Source: Gautieria morchelliformis (lineage: Eukaryota; Basidiomycota; Agaricomycetes; Gomphales; Gomphaceae). Taken from it: a stretch of DNA of 64,000 bases. Location of the stretch: contig WHVA01000316.1 of assembly GCA_015179125.1 (NCBI GenBank), positions 62,001 through 126,000 of the forward strand, written 5' to 3'. The notes beneath the pieces were generated by a model. That model searched no databases and was not told the origin of the DNA. It saw only the letters and a list, made by a program, of their open reading frames with translations. Both the position numbers and the translations under genes were made by a program. This document shows, in pieces, positions 9,249 to 19,264 of this stretch; the stretch's first letter is position 1, and every line of letters starts with the position of its first letter.

Positions 9249-11222
9249 CTAGTGGTGTTTAGGCTTCTTGGCCCCCTTCTCCTGATCTCCAACCTGAAAG
9301 CCATACCTCTTGCCTGCTACTCTGAGCTGGTCTGTGAGAAACAAAGCATCTCCCGCCTTCAGGCCATACAATGCCTTGAGCGACTCAACGGCGAGCCATG
9401 CGATGCTGGTGATGGGGTCCCCGAGGCTCTCCTCCTCCGCAAATCTACCGTGCAGAAAATCAAACCTGGAATATTGGAGGCCTTGAGCCTCTAACTCTGC
9501 GAGCCAAACACTGATAGTGGGAGTGGGAGTGTTCTGCAAGAGAGGGTTGGCCTCGACATCGGGACTTGCCACGCGATCGCTAGACGGCGGCGAGCACGAG
9601 CGCATTCTCTTTGGGGGGCGCGAGGAGGGGCGGAGGATCTGGATAAGCTCAGGGGGGAAGTTGATGTTGATAGGAGGAGGTGGGGGGATCTGCTGAGGTG
9701 CTGGGGGCTCACTGAAATACCGTGCTCCACCTCGACGCAAAGGAGGCTCAGGCATTGAATTTGCAATGCCAGCGTTCGCATGAAAGAACTTGAAGTACTC
9801 CACCTTCGGTGGGGTGTTCAGATCAACGCCCGGCGCATTTTTTAACTAATAATAATAATTAGTAAAAGAATAAAAGAAGAAAAAAAAGAAAGACAAAAAG
9901 AAAAAAAAAATTCTTGCACCAGCTCGAGCACCCATACCAGCTCTCCTTCGAAGTTAAGCACCTTGTGGTACCCATTAAGGGCACGTACTAAGCATATTGA
10001 ACCTGGATGTTGTTTGCAAGACCAGGTGGCGAGTAATTGCTTGAGTTGAGCCTGGTATGCCTTGGTCTTCGTGTCATCGAGGCCGCGTTTGTGGAGGGGG
10101 GGTTCGGTTTGGTCGGGTTGTTTTGGCGTGAGGAAGGGGTTAACGAGCTCTTTCTTTTTTGCCTTCGGTTTACTTGCGGTGACGGTCTGAGCCCTGACCG
10201 CTTCCTCTAAAAACTGGAAAAACTATAAAATTGCAATTGATTAGTGCAAAAATGTAAAAGAAATAAAAATTACTTACCTCGGGCATGAGAACAATCTCAA
10301 TGGCAGCTTCAGAACCCCTTTTTGCCACCTGACTGGCCCACTCGTCCTTCAAAGTGATCCAATTGTCCTCGGTTTCCAGGGTGAAACACCGTTTGGCCGG
10401 ATCCTTGTAGAAGTGGGTCACCAGACCCGCTCGCTTCTCCTTGGGTATGGCGTAGAGCCCTAGGACCTCGTGGATGGTAGTCTTCACGATGTGGAGGGTG
10501 CTTGTCGGCTTGAGAAAATGCGTGCGATTGACGATAACGCCGACCTGGTTACGAAAAGTGATGATAAATTTCATTTCTGTAGATAAAGTGTCAGGTAAAC
10601 ATCACAAATATACAATAAAACACTTACTATCAGGCATAGAAACCACTGCCTTTGCTTTGGCCGCCACTTTACCCTTCTTCTTGGGAGGCTCGACCGGAGA
10701 GGAGAGTGGTTCCATGTTGCTGTCGGGATTATCGTCGCTGCTGGGGGACTCGAAGTCTTCTGACAGGTCTGCGACCTCTTCCTCCTCGTCCTCTTCTCTC
10801 TCAGAGTCTCCAAACGCATCGGCATGCCCAAGGTCATCCTCACTGACTAACCCCAACCCTGGCTCTCGATCCCCCTCGTCCTCCTGGTCCCCCTAGTCCC
10901 CCTCTTGTTGCCGGACTTGGATGGCCCTTTGGAGGCAGAGGTGGATGTTGGGGCAATAGAAGGAAGGGGGTCTTTGGCAACGGGTGGTTTGGAGGTGGAA
11001 CCATCGTTGGTAGCCGGCACCTTGCTGCCTGCCTTCGTCTTTGAGGCAGGAGGTCGAATTGGGGGGATCACACCAGCGTCACACAGTCGAGCTGACAGCA
11101 TGCGACTACGCTTGCCATCGACGATGAGGGCAGGATCAACCGAGTCCCGCTGGCGGGTTTTCAGCGTGTTTGAATCCCCAAGTAGCTCAGCTTTAGCTTT
11201 CTTTTTCTTTTTGCCAGCCATG
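9249..11222 (-). CDS. Spliced hypothetical protein with Cys/His motif and C-terminal SAM-like domain
   Basis: Four exons in order: 11222-10628, 10576-10278, 10213-9920, 9845-9249; the introns of 50-75 nt have GTAAGT, GTAAGT and GTGCAA donors and all joins keep phase. About 590 residues. The start M-A-G-K-K-K-K-K is basic; an acidic/serine stretch (E-E-D-E-E-E-E) and a basic patch (K-K-K-G-K) follow, suggesting a nuclear protein. Exon 3 (9920-10213) encodes C-K-Q-H-P-G-x-x-C-L...G-Y-H-K-V-L, a pattern seen in a widespread Agaricomycete family of unknown role. The last exon is proline-rich and ends in a helical region (V-W-L-A-E-L ... L-K-A-L-Y-G-L-K-A-G-D-A) like a SAM domain. The reading frame appears to shift once in exon 1 near 10850-10900, so that exon may be mis-sequenced or the gene may be decaying. 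Function unknown. Confidence 0.62.
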
Positions 11223-11579
11223 AGAGGGTTATAGATAAAGCAGAAGAGAGGAAGGCGTCGAGTGGTTGTGGTAGGAGGGAAGGCTGCAATGAGGTGCCAG
11301 GGAGGCGCCAGGTAGTCACGTGACTCAGTTGCGCTACCCCGCGTCATAGCACAACGCGCTGCTGTCATGCCAGGTATGCCGAAACTACAGGTATTATATT
11401 TTGTTATGTATAAATATGTACTTTATTCTTATGTAAAGCTGAGGACTTGATGTAGAAGGATAAAAGGGCTGGGAGCAGGCAAACAGACATGCACATGATG
11501 CACCTCTCCCCCCTTCCACAGCCAGATGATTTCACCCTTGTTTTCTGTTTAAAACATTTGTATATGTATATTACTATAA
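11223..11579. other. 5' flank, no recognised feature
   Basis: Upstream of the minus-strand gene at 9249-11222. No clear TATA box or repeat was identified; AT-rich beyond 11390. Confidence 0.35.
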
Positions 11580-11930
11580 TCTGACCAATTTATGGCCTTT
11601 ATTGAAAGAATTTGAGGTTATAATGATGCATATAAGTGAAATTATCCAAATATTAAATAAATCATAATAAGCCAAGATTTGTATATATAATGGTAGCTAA
11701 TATATAGTACAGATTATATACAAAGTATAAACCCTTAATCTCCAATGGTTGTGGAGATACTGGTCGATTTTTGCAGGTGGCACCGGGCGGCATGAATTTC
11801 ATACTCTGCCTTGTGTACCCGAAACAGCTGTAATTCCAGTAGCTTTTTTCACCCCAAAATCAGTGTCAAAAAATTTAATTTAGCTACCACTAAAATTAAG
11901 TACATTTAAGCACTTAAAATAAGCTACCCA
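11580..11930 (-). repeat. Inverted repeat arm B (partner 2660-2990)
   Basis: Opposite-strand homologue of arm A. The core GTGTACCCGAAACAGCTGT lies at 11815-11833, and blocks ATGATGCATATA and TCATAATAAG lie further left, mirroring arm A. On the plus strand it can encode F-A-G-G-T-G-R-H-E-F-H-T-L-P-C-V-P-E-T-A-V. See the finding on the 9-kb inverted repeat. Confidence 0.5.
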
Positions 11931-13209
11931 AAGCCAGCCTATATCGACGGGTAGACGGATCAAATCACCATAACAAACCGACTGCTGCAAGCCCTGAGAC
12001 AGCAAATTCACTTACTAGGTTAGCATAAGCAAATCTCAGTGAGTACAACAAAAGAACCATTGCATTGTGCATGGCGAATTGTTCATGCATCTATAGCTTG
12101 AGAGCGCAGGGACTTGGGAGTCGGGGAGTGTTTACAACAGTACAATTGATGTGTAGTGACAACATAGCTTACTGGAGTAATAAAAATGATGAGAAAGAAA
12201 AGAAAAAAGAGAAAAAAAAAATGCCCCTATTCAAACTCGACATCTGGTTCCACGAAAACAGTCCTGGCGAAGTCACCACTGCGGTCAACAATTCCCCACT
12301 CATTCCCACACTTGACTTGACCTGTCCAACTATGCATTCAACCGTATGCAATCCACAACAACCAGCACGGTGGTCTCCCGAGTATGGTGCTGAGATGGCA
12401 GGGTGGGTAGTCATGCCTCTACAGACCTGTACACAGAAAATTAATCCTAATGATATAAAATCAGATAATTCGACAAAAAAGGCATACCTGAAAGTAGACT
12501 TGGTTCTAGATCAGAGAATGTCAATCAGGTGTTAGGTTACACTCACTTGTTGAAGAAGTTCGATGCTGTTTCACACATAGCGGTAGTTGTTTTTAACCAT
12601 ACTCCTCCGGTGCAATTTGGTAAGTCGATTCAATGTCCGACACTTTCCAAATTGCAACACCTTCTTCCTACCACCATGACCCCCCAACAACTAACAACCG
12701 TTTACATCGACGATAACTACTCTCAAACTTGGTGAACATGTCCTTGGTTAGATGATGGAGCCTGCAACCAGGCAAACACTAAGTAAGTCACCTTTTCATG
12801 TCCTCATTATTACCGCTCAATACCCATATCCATGACACAGGCCTTCGATCACAGTAGTATATTTCAGTCTCTACCTCAACGTAAGTAACACTTTCAACAA
12901 TCTTTGCCACGCATATAATTGACTCTGACTTAGTGTCGGCTGTCTCTTTGAGAACCGAGGCCTCAGGAAATATGTGTGCCATACGCAAGTCCAACAAACC
13001 TGAGCAGGATCTTTTTGCTTGGGCAGGTACCATATACGTGTGTCGAGACACCACACCCGCCTCTGACTCTGACAGACAACTTCGCACATTCAGACTCAAT
13101 GGGGGGTGACGTGGATGAGAATGGTCAATCTTGGAGGATTTAGGCACATCTTTGGTTTTGCTTTTTTTTTGTTTATGGGGTGCTCTTTTTCCTTTCTCTC
13201 TTGCGTTAT
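11931..13209. other. Unassigned; short protein-like frames on the minus strand
   Basis: Two minus-strand frames (13147-12788 and 12414-12169) look protein-like, with C/W-rich text in an overlapping frame near 13000, but no family was recognised and no consistent splice chain was found. They may be exons of a decayed gene. A purine-rich stretch at 12185-12220 (GAGAAAGAAAAGAAAAAAG) is low-complexity. Confidence 0.25.
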
Positions 13210-13409
13210 TCTCGACCTCGGCCCTCTGCGGTCACTATAACCATTCCACACAAACTGTGACGCCTCTTATCACCCCTGCTCCTGCAGCAACCATACAAAC
13301 ACATTCGTGAACACAACTTCACACTCCACACCCTCCCCACGCTCACTGCACTCTCTATCACACGAGGGAATGTGGGTGTATTTGACGGGTATACATATAA
13401 TGCCATGGG

Positions 13410-13782
13410 GTGTTCGGCATCACTGCAAAATGCGGCATCCCGCGCCTCGCCGCACTGCAAGCCCTCGGCAATGTCGGCAATGTTGTTGTCTGCAGCATTG
13501 CCTTCTTTGTCATCCTCTTCCTCATTGGCATTGCCGTGCGCTGCAAGGCCGCCATCGGTGCGTACAGTCCCTCTGCTCCCTGCTTATGCCTGTGTGCCCT
13601 GACCGTGCGCAGCGTGCATGGCGCTGTTGTTCTTTTGACGCTCTACCTCATCTCCCCCCTGCTCCAGCTTGTCTTGACCTTGACCTTTCTCCACCTGGAC
13701 TCCGCCGCCCTCGTCACCATCACCACTGTCCATGCAGGCATTGTTGCCGCACTGTTTTGGTCTTTTCTGGGTATGCTGAGTG
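13410..13782 (+). pseudogene. Possible Chs7-like (chitin synthase export chaperone) relic
   Basis: The open frame shows T-A-K-C-G-I-P-R-L-A-A-L-Q-A-L-G-N-V-G-N followed by hydrophobic segments (about residues 26-45, 72-92 and 100-122), as in the Chs7 family of multi-pass membrane proteins that help chitin synthase leave the ER. A 55-nt intron-like piece (GTGCGTACAG...GTGCGCAG, about 13559-13613) interrupts the family pattern between A-A-I-G and L-Y-L-I-S; removing it shifts the frame, so either the copy is damaged or the intron call is wrong. The family continues for several more membrane segments, and these are not seen downstream. I identify the family from memory of sequence pattern only; a different membrane protein is possible. 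Confidence 0.4.
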
Positions 13783-14229
13783 TGTGCTGTGCTTTGTGGT
13801 TGGATTTTTCATTTGGGTGTGTGTATCAGTGTTGGTTCATTTGGCTTGCGGTTGGCTGTGTGTGGTTCACGTGGGATTTCATTTGATGTGTGAGATGTGC
13901 TTCCGCTCCGACAACACACTCCTCCACCCTCCACCACACCGCCCTCCTCAGCTCATAGAGGTCCGGTGCGTCTGCCCTGATGGCCTGACGGTGCGCTTGG
14001 TGCCATGCCACGCCATCTACACTGCCTTCCTTTGTCCTTTGTGGACCGACGGGGTTGGAATGTGCATGCATTGCCTGGTGGGGGGGTATGACATCGAAAA
14101 TGCACTTTTATTTTTTTAAGCGTTTACAGACACATTTCATATCTTTTGTACATAAAACAGCATGTTTTGCGCATTAACACAGATGTTTCAACTGCATTAT
14201 TTTCTAAATGGCTTCGTTCCAGCACATTA
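13783..14229. other. No recognised gene
   Basis: GT-rich sequence (13790-13890) continues the open frame above without family resemblance, and the rest has no motif. Confidence 0.3.
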
Positions 14230-14235
14230 ACAAAA

Positions 14236-14325
14236 CAGTGCATTTACAGGACCAGCACATTTACAGAACCAGCAAGTTTACAGAACCAGCGCGTTTACAG
14301 AACCAGCACATTTACAGAACCATAC
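14236..14325 (+). repeat. 17-bp tandem repeat (about 5 units)
   Basis: Units of the type ACCAGCACATTTACAGA repeat about five times with few changes (CAG-A-ACC cores at regular 17-base steps), with a looser unit just before at 14220-14236. Minisatellite; no function seen. Confidence 0.75.
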
Positions 14326-14524
14326 CATGTTGCCAGAGCACAACATTCACATTGCTCCCATGTCAACACTGTTATTTCTTCAGACTTTCACAGATGTTAC
14401 TATGTGCACGCTGCATCATAATTAAGATGAACAAGCTTTAATGAAATACTCTGTGAGGAAGTGAGGACTCAATGGCCTCGAGTATGATTAAGCCTGCACT
14501 AGGAATATGAAGAGGAAATGAGTT

Positions 14525-14660
14525 CTACTACTAGTATAGATGAAGGAGCATGTGTGTAATCCTAATTAAAATGACGATAAGTGTGAGTAGACCAAGTAAG
14601 TAGAGACGAAGGAGTGTGGCCCTGTGAGTGTAATCCTAATTAAAATGATGATAATGAGTC
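14525..14660 (+). repeat. Imperfect ~68-bp direct repeat pair
   Basis: GTGTAATCCTAATTAAAATG occurs near 14554 and again near 14629, each preceded by a GAYGAAGGAG block. Low-copy tandem duplication in non-coding DNA. Confidence 0.55.
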
Positions 14661-14710
14661 GACCGATGTATGATGATGTCAATGTTAGACTACGTGCCAA
14701 ACCCAAACAA

Positions 14711-16397
14711 CTATTCTAACCAGGGATTGACCATGGGTTTATAAAGATGCTGGTATCCAAAATCCTTGACCAACATAGGGCCACGTGCGACCACCATGCT
14801 TTTTTCGACTTGTGACCTAGTAACAGGCCCTGGCCTCGGCTTGGTGCCTGTCACTGGCGTTGACGTTGATGCTGAAATTGATGTGGATGTTGATGTTGAT
14901 GTAGACACCAAATGCTTTGACGGCCAATCCAATATCAGTGAGGCTGAGCTCTCTTAAAACCACATCATAATTAATACATCTGAGACACTTGAGTAATAGA
15001 CTAATAGTAAGTACATACCTCGTGACCAGGGTTCTTTAGTGCTCTTCTCATCACTTCCTGAGCCGCTGAAAATATCAGCAAGCTCTATTTATTGTAGACT
15101 TTGAGCAGTCTAACAGCTAAGGAAGACAAATATGGTACATACCGATGTATTTTCCCTTCTTCTTCTTTCTCACTTCTTTGTCCAGCCCTGATTTTTCTTG
15201 ATCGCTTCATGTTATCAGTCTGAGGGGCAGGCTGCACTGGACTACTTACCGATAGATTGCTTTTGAACACATGGAATTGCAGAAGCTATCAGTCTCACTA
15301 TCAGCTGCCATGCACCAGGACCTATAAGAATAGGTACCTTTCTCTTTCATATCAGGTTTCCCTTTGTCATTGTCTGCATACTCGGACTCAGAATCAGAAC
15401 CACTGGTGGTCAAACATTCATTAATGCTTGATATATCCCACGCCATCTCATAGGCCTGTTTTGGAATACGCATTCGAGTTGCTGGATACTTGTAAGTGTA
15501 ATGTTATATATCCACAAAAGCAAAACTGACCAATGTATATCTTGTATTCTGACCAGGGCTTACCGGCAGTGCCCTTAACATGTTCCATATCCAACCCATT
15601 AGGTGCTGCATGGTCTTTCTTCAGCCGGTTCCTGTAACTCTTGAAGGCGCCAGTGTCATTCTGGTTCTTCAGGGACACCATATCGAGCATCCAGCCATTT
15701 GAACACCTGAGGAAATATTTCCCGCACCATTCATCGATTCTCTTATTGCTCCATTCGGTCTGGAACCAATAGTCACCCTGTTCATGTGCAGTCACAGCGA
15801 GCCCCCAAGATTCAATTGGTCCTCATGATCACCATCAGGTGTAACATTATTAATCAGGTCATCGCCCTTGGTAAGTTGTTTCATTAACATCGCAATTTTC
15901 ATCATTGAACAGAGATAACTCACATTGAAGCCATCCACTATCATTGCCACTGATCGAATATTGATCTGCCTCTCTACCTTATCCACAGGACATCCTCTCT
16001 TCCTATGTCATGTGATTCTCTGTTTAAAAGGCAAGTAAACTATCTGGTGACAGTAAATGTAGGCTGATGTGAATACCGTCAATACCACAGATTTAGTCCG
16101 CTCAATGTCTTTCTTCAGACCGCTCAAGGCTTCATTTGTAGCCTCATCCTTCATCGCCCTGGCCTTCGGCAGTGTTCCAATTTCAGCTTGGCACTTTTTC
16201 ATAATGTCCTTGACAATAGGCTCAATTTCAGTATCCATGTCAGAGCCATCATGCCAGCTCTTGTAATGGCCACAGTCCCAGCACCTAACAGCTGTATTGG
16301 GACTCTGGCCAGGACGAGCGGCATACTTTGGACAGTCACATCGAATGCTCTCATCACCACTATCACGCCATCCACAGACTTGTGAAGGGGCAACCAT
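14711..16397 (-). CDS. Multi-exon hypothetical protein with N-terminal Cys cluster
   Basis: Minus-strand exon-like frames follow one another: 16397 to about 16080, 15970 to about 15870, 15780 to about 15500, 15470-15246 and 14932-14711, separated by pieces that look like 50-100 nt introns; exact borders are not settled. The first exon carries C-G-W...C-D-C...C-W-D-C-G-H, a possible zinc-binding cluster, then a helical charged stretch (residues about 55-100). Later exons contain W-F-Q-T-E-W and a Ser/Asp-rich part, and the end has (S-T)n runs. The next gene on the same strand, 0.3 kb upstream, encodes an integrase-core protein. I do not recognise the family; a transposon accessory gene is possible. 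Confidence 0.4.
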
Positions 16398-16657
16398 ATG
16401 TTGAAAAGGTCAAGGTTGATATGGGTATGGGGAATGTGGAAGGTGGAAGGAAGGTGGAAGGTGGAAACCGGTGTTATTTTATGTAGTGGGTGGTGGTGCA
16501 CTCCTTTGGTTGTGATTGTGCTGAAAATTTCTTACCACTTGTATGGACCCATGCCCTAACGACCACAATTCCATGACCTATCACGGAAATTTCCACTAAA
16601 AATCTGCTAAAAAAAATCTGCTAAAACATGGTAAACTGAATTAAACTCTTTTCGTCA

Positions 16658-18713
16658 TCATTCCTCCAGCTGCAACAACAAGGAATTTAAGACATAGAGT
16701 GCCTGCCCCCAAAGTTTCGCTTGAGTGAACCAAATCTCATGCAGCAGATGTACTGCCACCTTCTTTGATTTCTGTCCAAAGGTTAACTCAACATGAGTGG
16801 GGTATATGCCCTCTGGCCACTCATCGCATGTCAGGTCCAGGTGCGATGGAATGAAATCATGTTCCTGAAGCTCTTCAAGTGTTTGTTTGAATAATCTATA
16901 GAATTGTTTGAACTTGAATGGATTATCTGCTCGAGGAACCTTCACAGGATGATGGTTGACATTTTCCTGCAGGTCAGGAGCAATCTCTGCCTTGAGTTCA
17001 CCCAGGTTGTCATCAAAGTCAGTCTGTTCTTTGTTTGACTCTGCTGAGCTGAATGCATCTGACTCCTCTGAGCTGGACTCATCTGATGGGTGGCTGGCTC
17101 CTGTCTGCCTTGATGAGTGACAGGGTCACCTGACACACTAAGGTATTGAGCAAGTGTGTCAGGGTGCACATCCTCAAAGTATTCCCGTCCAGATTGGCCA
17201 TGCATGGTTTCTCCTAGAAACCGTAGGCATTGCACAGGCCAAGCAATGTAAATAAACAAATTTCAATCTATCTTGACTATGCACTTACCAATGGGCTCTT
17301 GCCATGAGTTTTCTTCCCAGCAACAGGGTGGTGATTCCACTCCTCCTGAAATGCTGCACAGTCGTTATTAATCAAGGAAGTAAAAAGCTCGTGTAAAAGC
17401 CACAAGTGTGATGGTCTGGAGACGTCCAGACCATGCATCCGTTCAAGTTGGGTGAAAAATCCTCGCCATCGGCGAGCAAACTGTGTTCCAACTTCTACCC
17501 ATAGTCTTTCAATTCGTGTGTTTCTAGTATAACTAAAATAACAATGTTAATTATGTAGCTGGATACTGGTTGGTCACATATGATCCCTATATAAATGATG
17601 ATCACCCAGTTCCTTGCGTCCTTATCATCCAAACAGCGACTTGTATGTTTTCACCGCCATGATTGCCACGGACTTTTGAAGGAACACCATACGTATTGAT
17701 AGCTTTCATGAATAAGTTAAGAACAGTCCTTGCATGATTATTTGTACTGGCATGTAATCCAGTTACCTGATTATTAGGGTCAGCATGTTAATATTTGAAT
17801 GTGTATCTGCTCTTACTGTGCGACAATAGCCATCAATAAATCTATGGATTACAAAACCCCACCTTATCAGTTTGTGATGCCCATCACAATGCCAGATGAA
17901 ATTTGGGCAAGGTGAGCCATACTCATGCCTCAATATCCTCTCATTGCGGTGTAACACTCAACCTAAAGTATTAATACGCCTGTAGGATTCCCGAATGCGT
18001 GGGCCTGGGACCCGTATGCCGTGTCGATGCAGGAAACCAGTGATGTAAGACAAGCCAGACTCAGGTCGCCGTGTCTTGAACATTGTGAGTAATTTATCCA
18101 ATCCCCGATTTGAAATGGCTGTGAATCATTGGTATATGCCAGCATCCTTAAGCTTCCTTCGCAGAGTATTCCGATGGACACCCAGTGTTTCAGCCAAGAG
18201 CTTCATGCTGATCAATTGGTTGGGCTTTGTTGCCTCCTTGAGCCATGTTATGTCTATGACCTTACGTGGCCGCCCTGGTGAGCATGTGTGGATCAACTTG
18301 ACAGGAGAAATTTTCTCAAGGTTTAACTCCTCGCTAATATATATCAGTGTTAGGCATCTGGTGTATCAGATGTAGCCACTCACTCTTGCCTTGCACCAGT
18401 AGCAGCTCTCTCAAGATTGACTAGCAGCCTCCCAAGTGTCTCAGCTGCACGGCTGACCCATTCCCTTGGGAGTGCTTCACTTTTCAGAGCCTGAAGAATT
18501 GGGACAAGTTCTTTAGATACACGTTGAGCATGGAATTGAAGTCAAAATATATCCCCATCCTCTTGGTGCAGTACCCTACGGGCAGACCAGTGTGAATCAG
18601 CCAGAATTGTGCGGGCAGATTGCACTTAATAGGACCAATCAATCCCAGTAGGGAGCTCTGGTATATCTAATACTACAGCCTCAGAGTCAGCCATTTGCTG
18701 TGGAGGTGGTGAG
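16658..18713 (-). CDS. Integrase-core (rve-type DDE) protein, Agaricomycete family
   Basis: Minus strand, several introns (for example about 17520-17590 ending TTTTAG). In order: an N-terminal helical part; a helix-turn-helix (L-A-E-T-L-G-V-H-R-N-T-L-R-R-K-L, near 18190-18140); the integrase core W-H-C-D-G-H-H-K-L-I-R-W-G-F-V-I-H (about 17900-17850), V-P-S-K-V-R-G-N-H-G-G-E-N (about 17660) and R-I-E-R-L-W-V-E (about 17510); and a C-terminal region ending at 16658. The family is common in mushroom genomes in many copies with conserved introns. The first Asp and last Glu of the DDE triad are present; the second acidic site reads Asn. Apparent in-frame stops near the N-terminus may be unresolved introns. 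Likely a transposase-derived gene; activity doubtful. Confidence 0.65.
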
Positions 18714-18715
18714 TC

Positions 18716-19264
18716 GCTACTTTGGTGAGTTGGTGAGTCACTACTTGGTGAGCCACTACTTTGGTGAGTCACTACTGAATATTATGCAAGAAATAGTGGA
18801 ATAGCCGACTAGCTCTTGACATCTGTGTACTGTACAGTACCTAAGTTTCAATATCTGAGCTGGTATATCTAATACTACAGCCTCAGACTCAGTGATTTGC
18901 TGCAAGGTGGCGAGTTGCTACTTTGGTGAATTGCTACTTGAATACTGTATGACAAATAGTGGAATAGCCAACCAGCTCTTGCCATCCAAGTACTGTACAG
19001 TACCCAAGTTTCGATGTCTGATCCTAATGCCATTGTTGACACAATCCCTCTTTCTCCTCAACTTGCAAAAGAAGGCCCATTAGTAAGTGCAGAGAATCCG
19101 ATTGGTGAGTCGCTACTTGAATATTGTACGACAAATAGTTGATTAATAGCCGACTAGCTCTTGACATCCACCTACTGTACAGTACCCAAGTTTCAATGTC
19201 TGATCCTAATGCCATTGTTGACACAATCCCTCTTTCTCCTCAACTCACAAAAGAAGGCCCATTA
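18716..19264 (+). repeat. Tandem promoter/first-exon duplication upstream of the BTB gene
   Basis: Three related units of about 150-180 bases. Each has GTGAG(T)CGCTACTT, a TTGTA(C)GACAAATAGT-type block, AGCTCTTG(A)CATCC and the 12-bp palindrome TACTGTACAGTA (18828-18839, 18991-19002, 19173-19184). In units two and three the palindrome lies 12 bases before an ATG that opens a 69-nt exon (19014-19082 and 19196-19264) encoding M-S-D-P-N-A-I-V-D-T-I-P-L-S-P-Q-L, with GTAAGT donors. Unit one lacks the exon. A small GGTGAGTCACTACTT repeat decorates the left end. Confidence 0.7.

Noticed and set aside
9905-10020. A 5S rRNA-like string (CGAAGTTAAGCA) with short nearby matches
   Set aside because: The same bases, on the minus strand, encode the C-K-Q-H-P-G...G-Y-H-K-V-L motif in a phase-consistent exon, and the rest of the 5S pattern (control-region spacing, length, terminator) is missing.
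9252-11234. Plus-strand open frames 9252-9494, 10474-10896 and 10905-11234
   Set aside because: They mirror the minus-strand gene; they lack splice signals and have composition expected of antisense shadows.
12185-12220. Poly-purine run as a retrotransposon purine tract
   Set aside because: No LTR-like sequence follows it and no pol precedes it.
14711-14957. Valine/aspartate-rich plus-strand frame 14766-14957 as a gene
   Set aside because: It is the mirror of the Ser/Thr repeat in the minus-strand exon and has no start context or partner exons.
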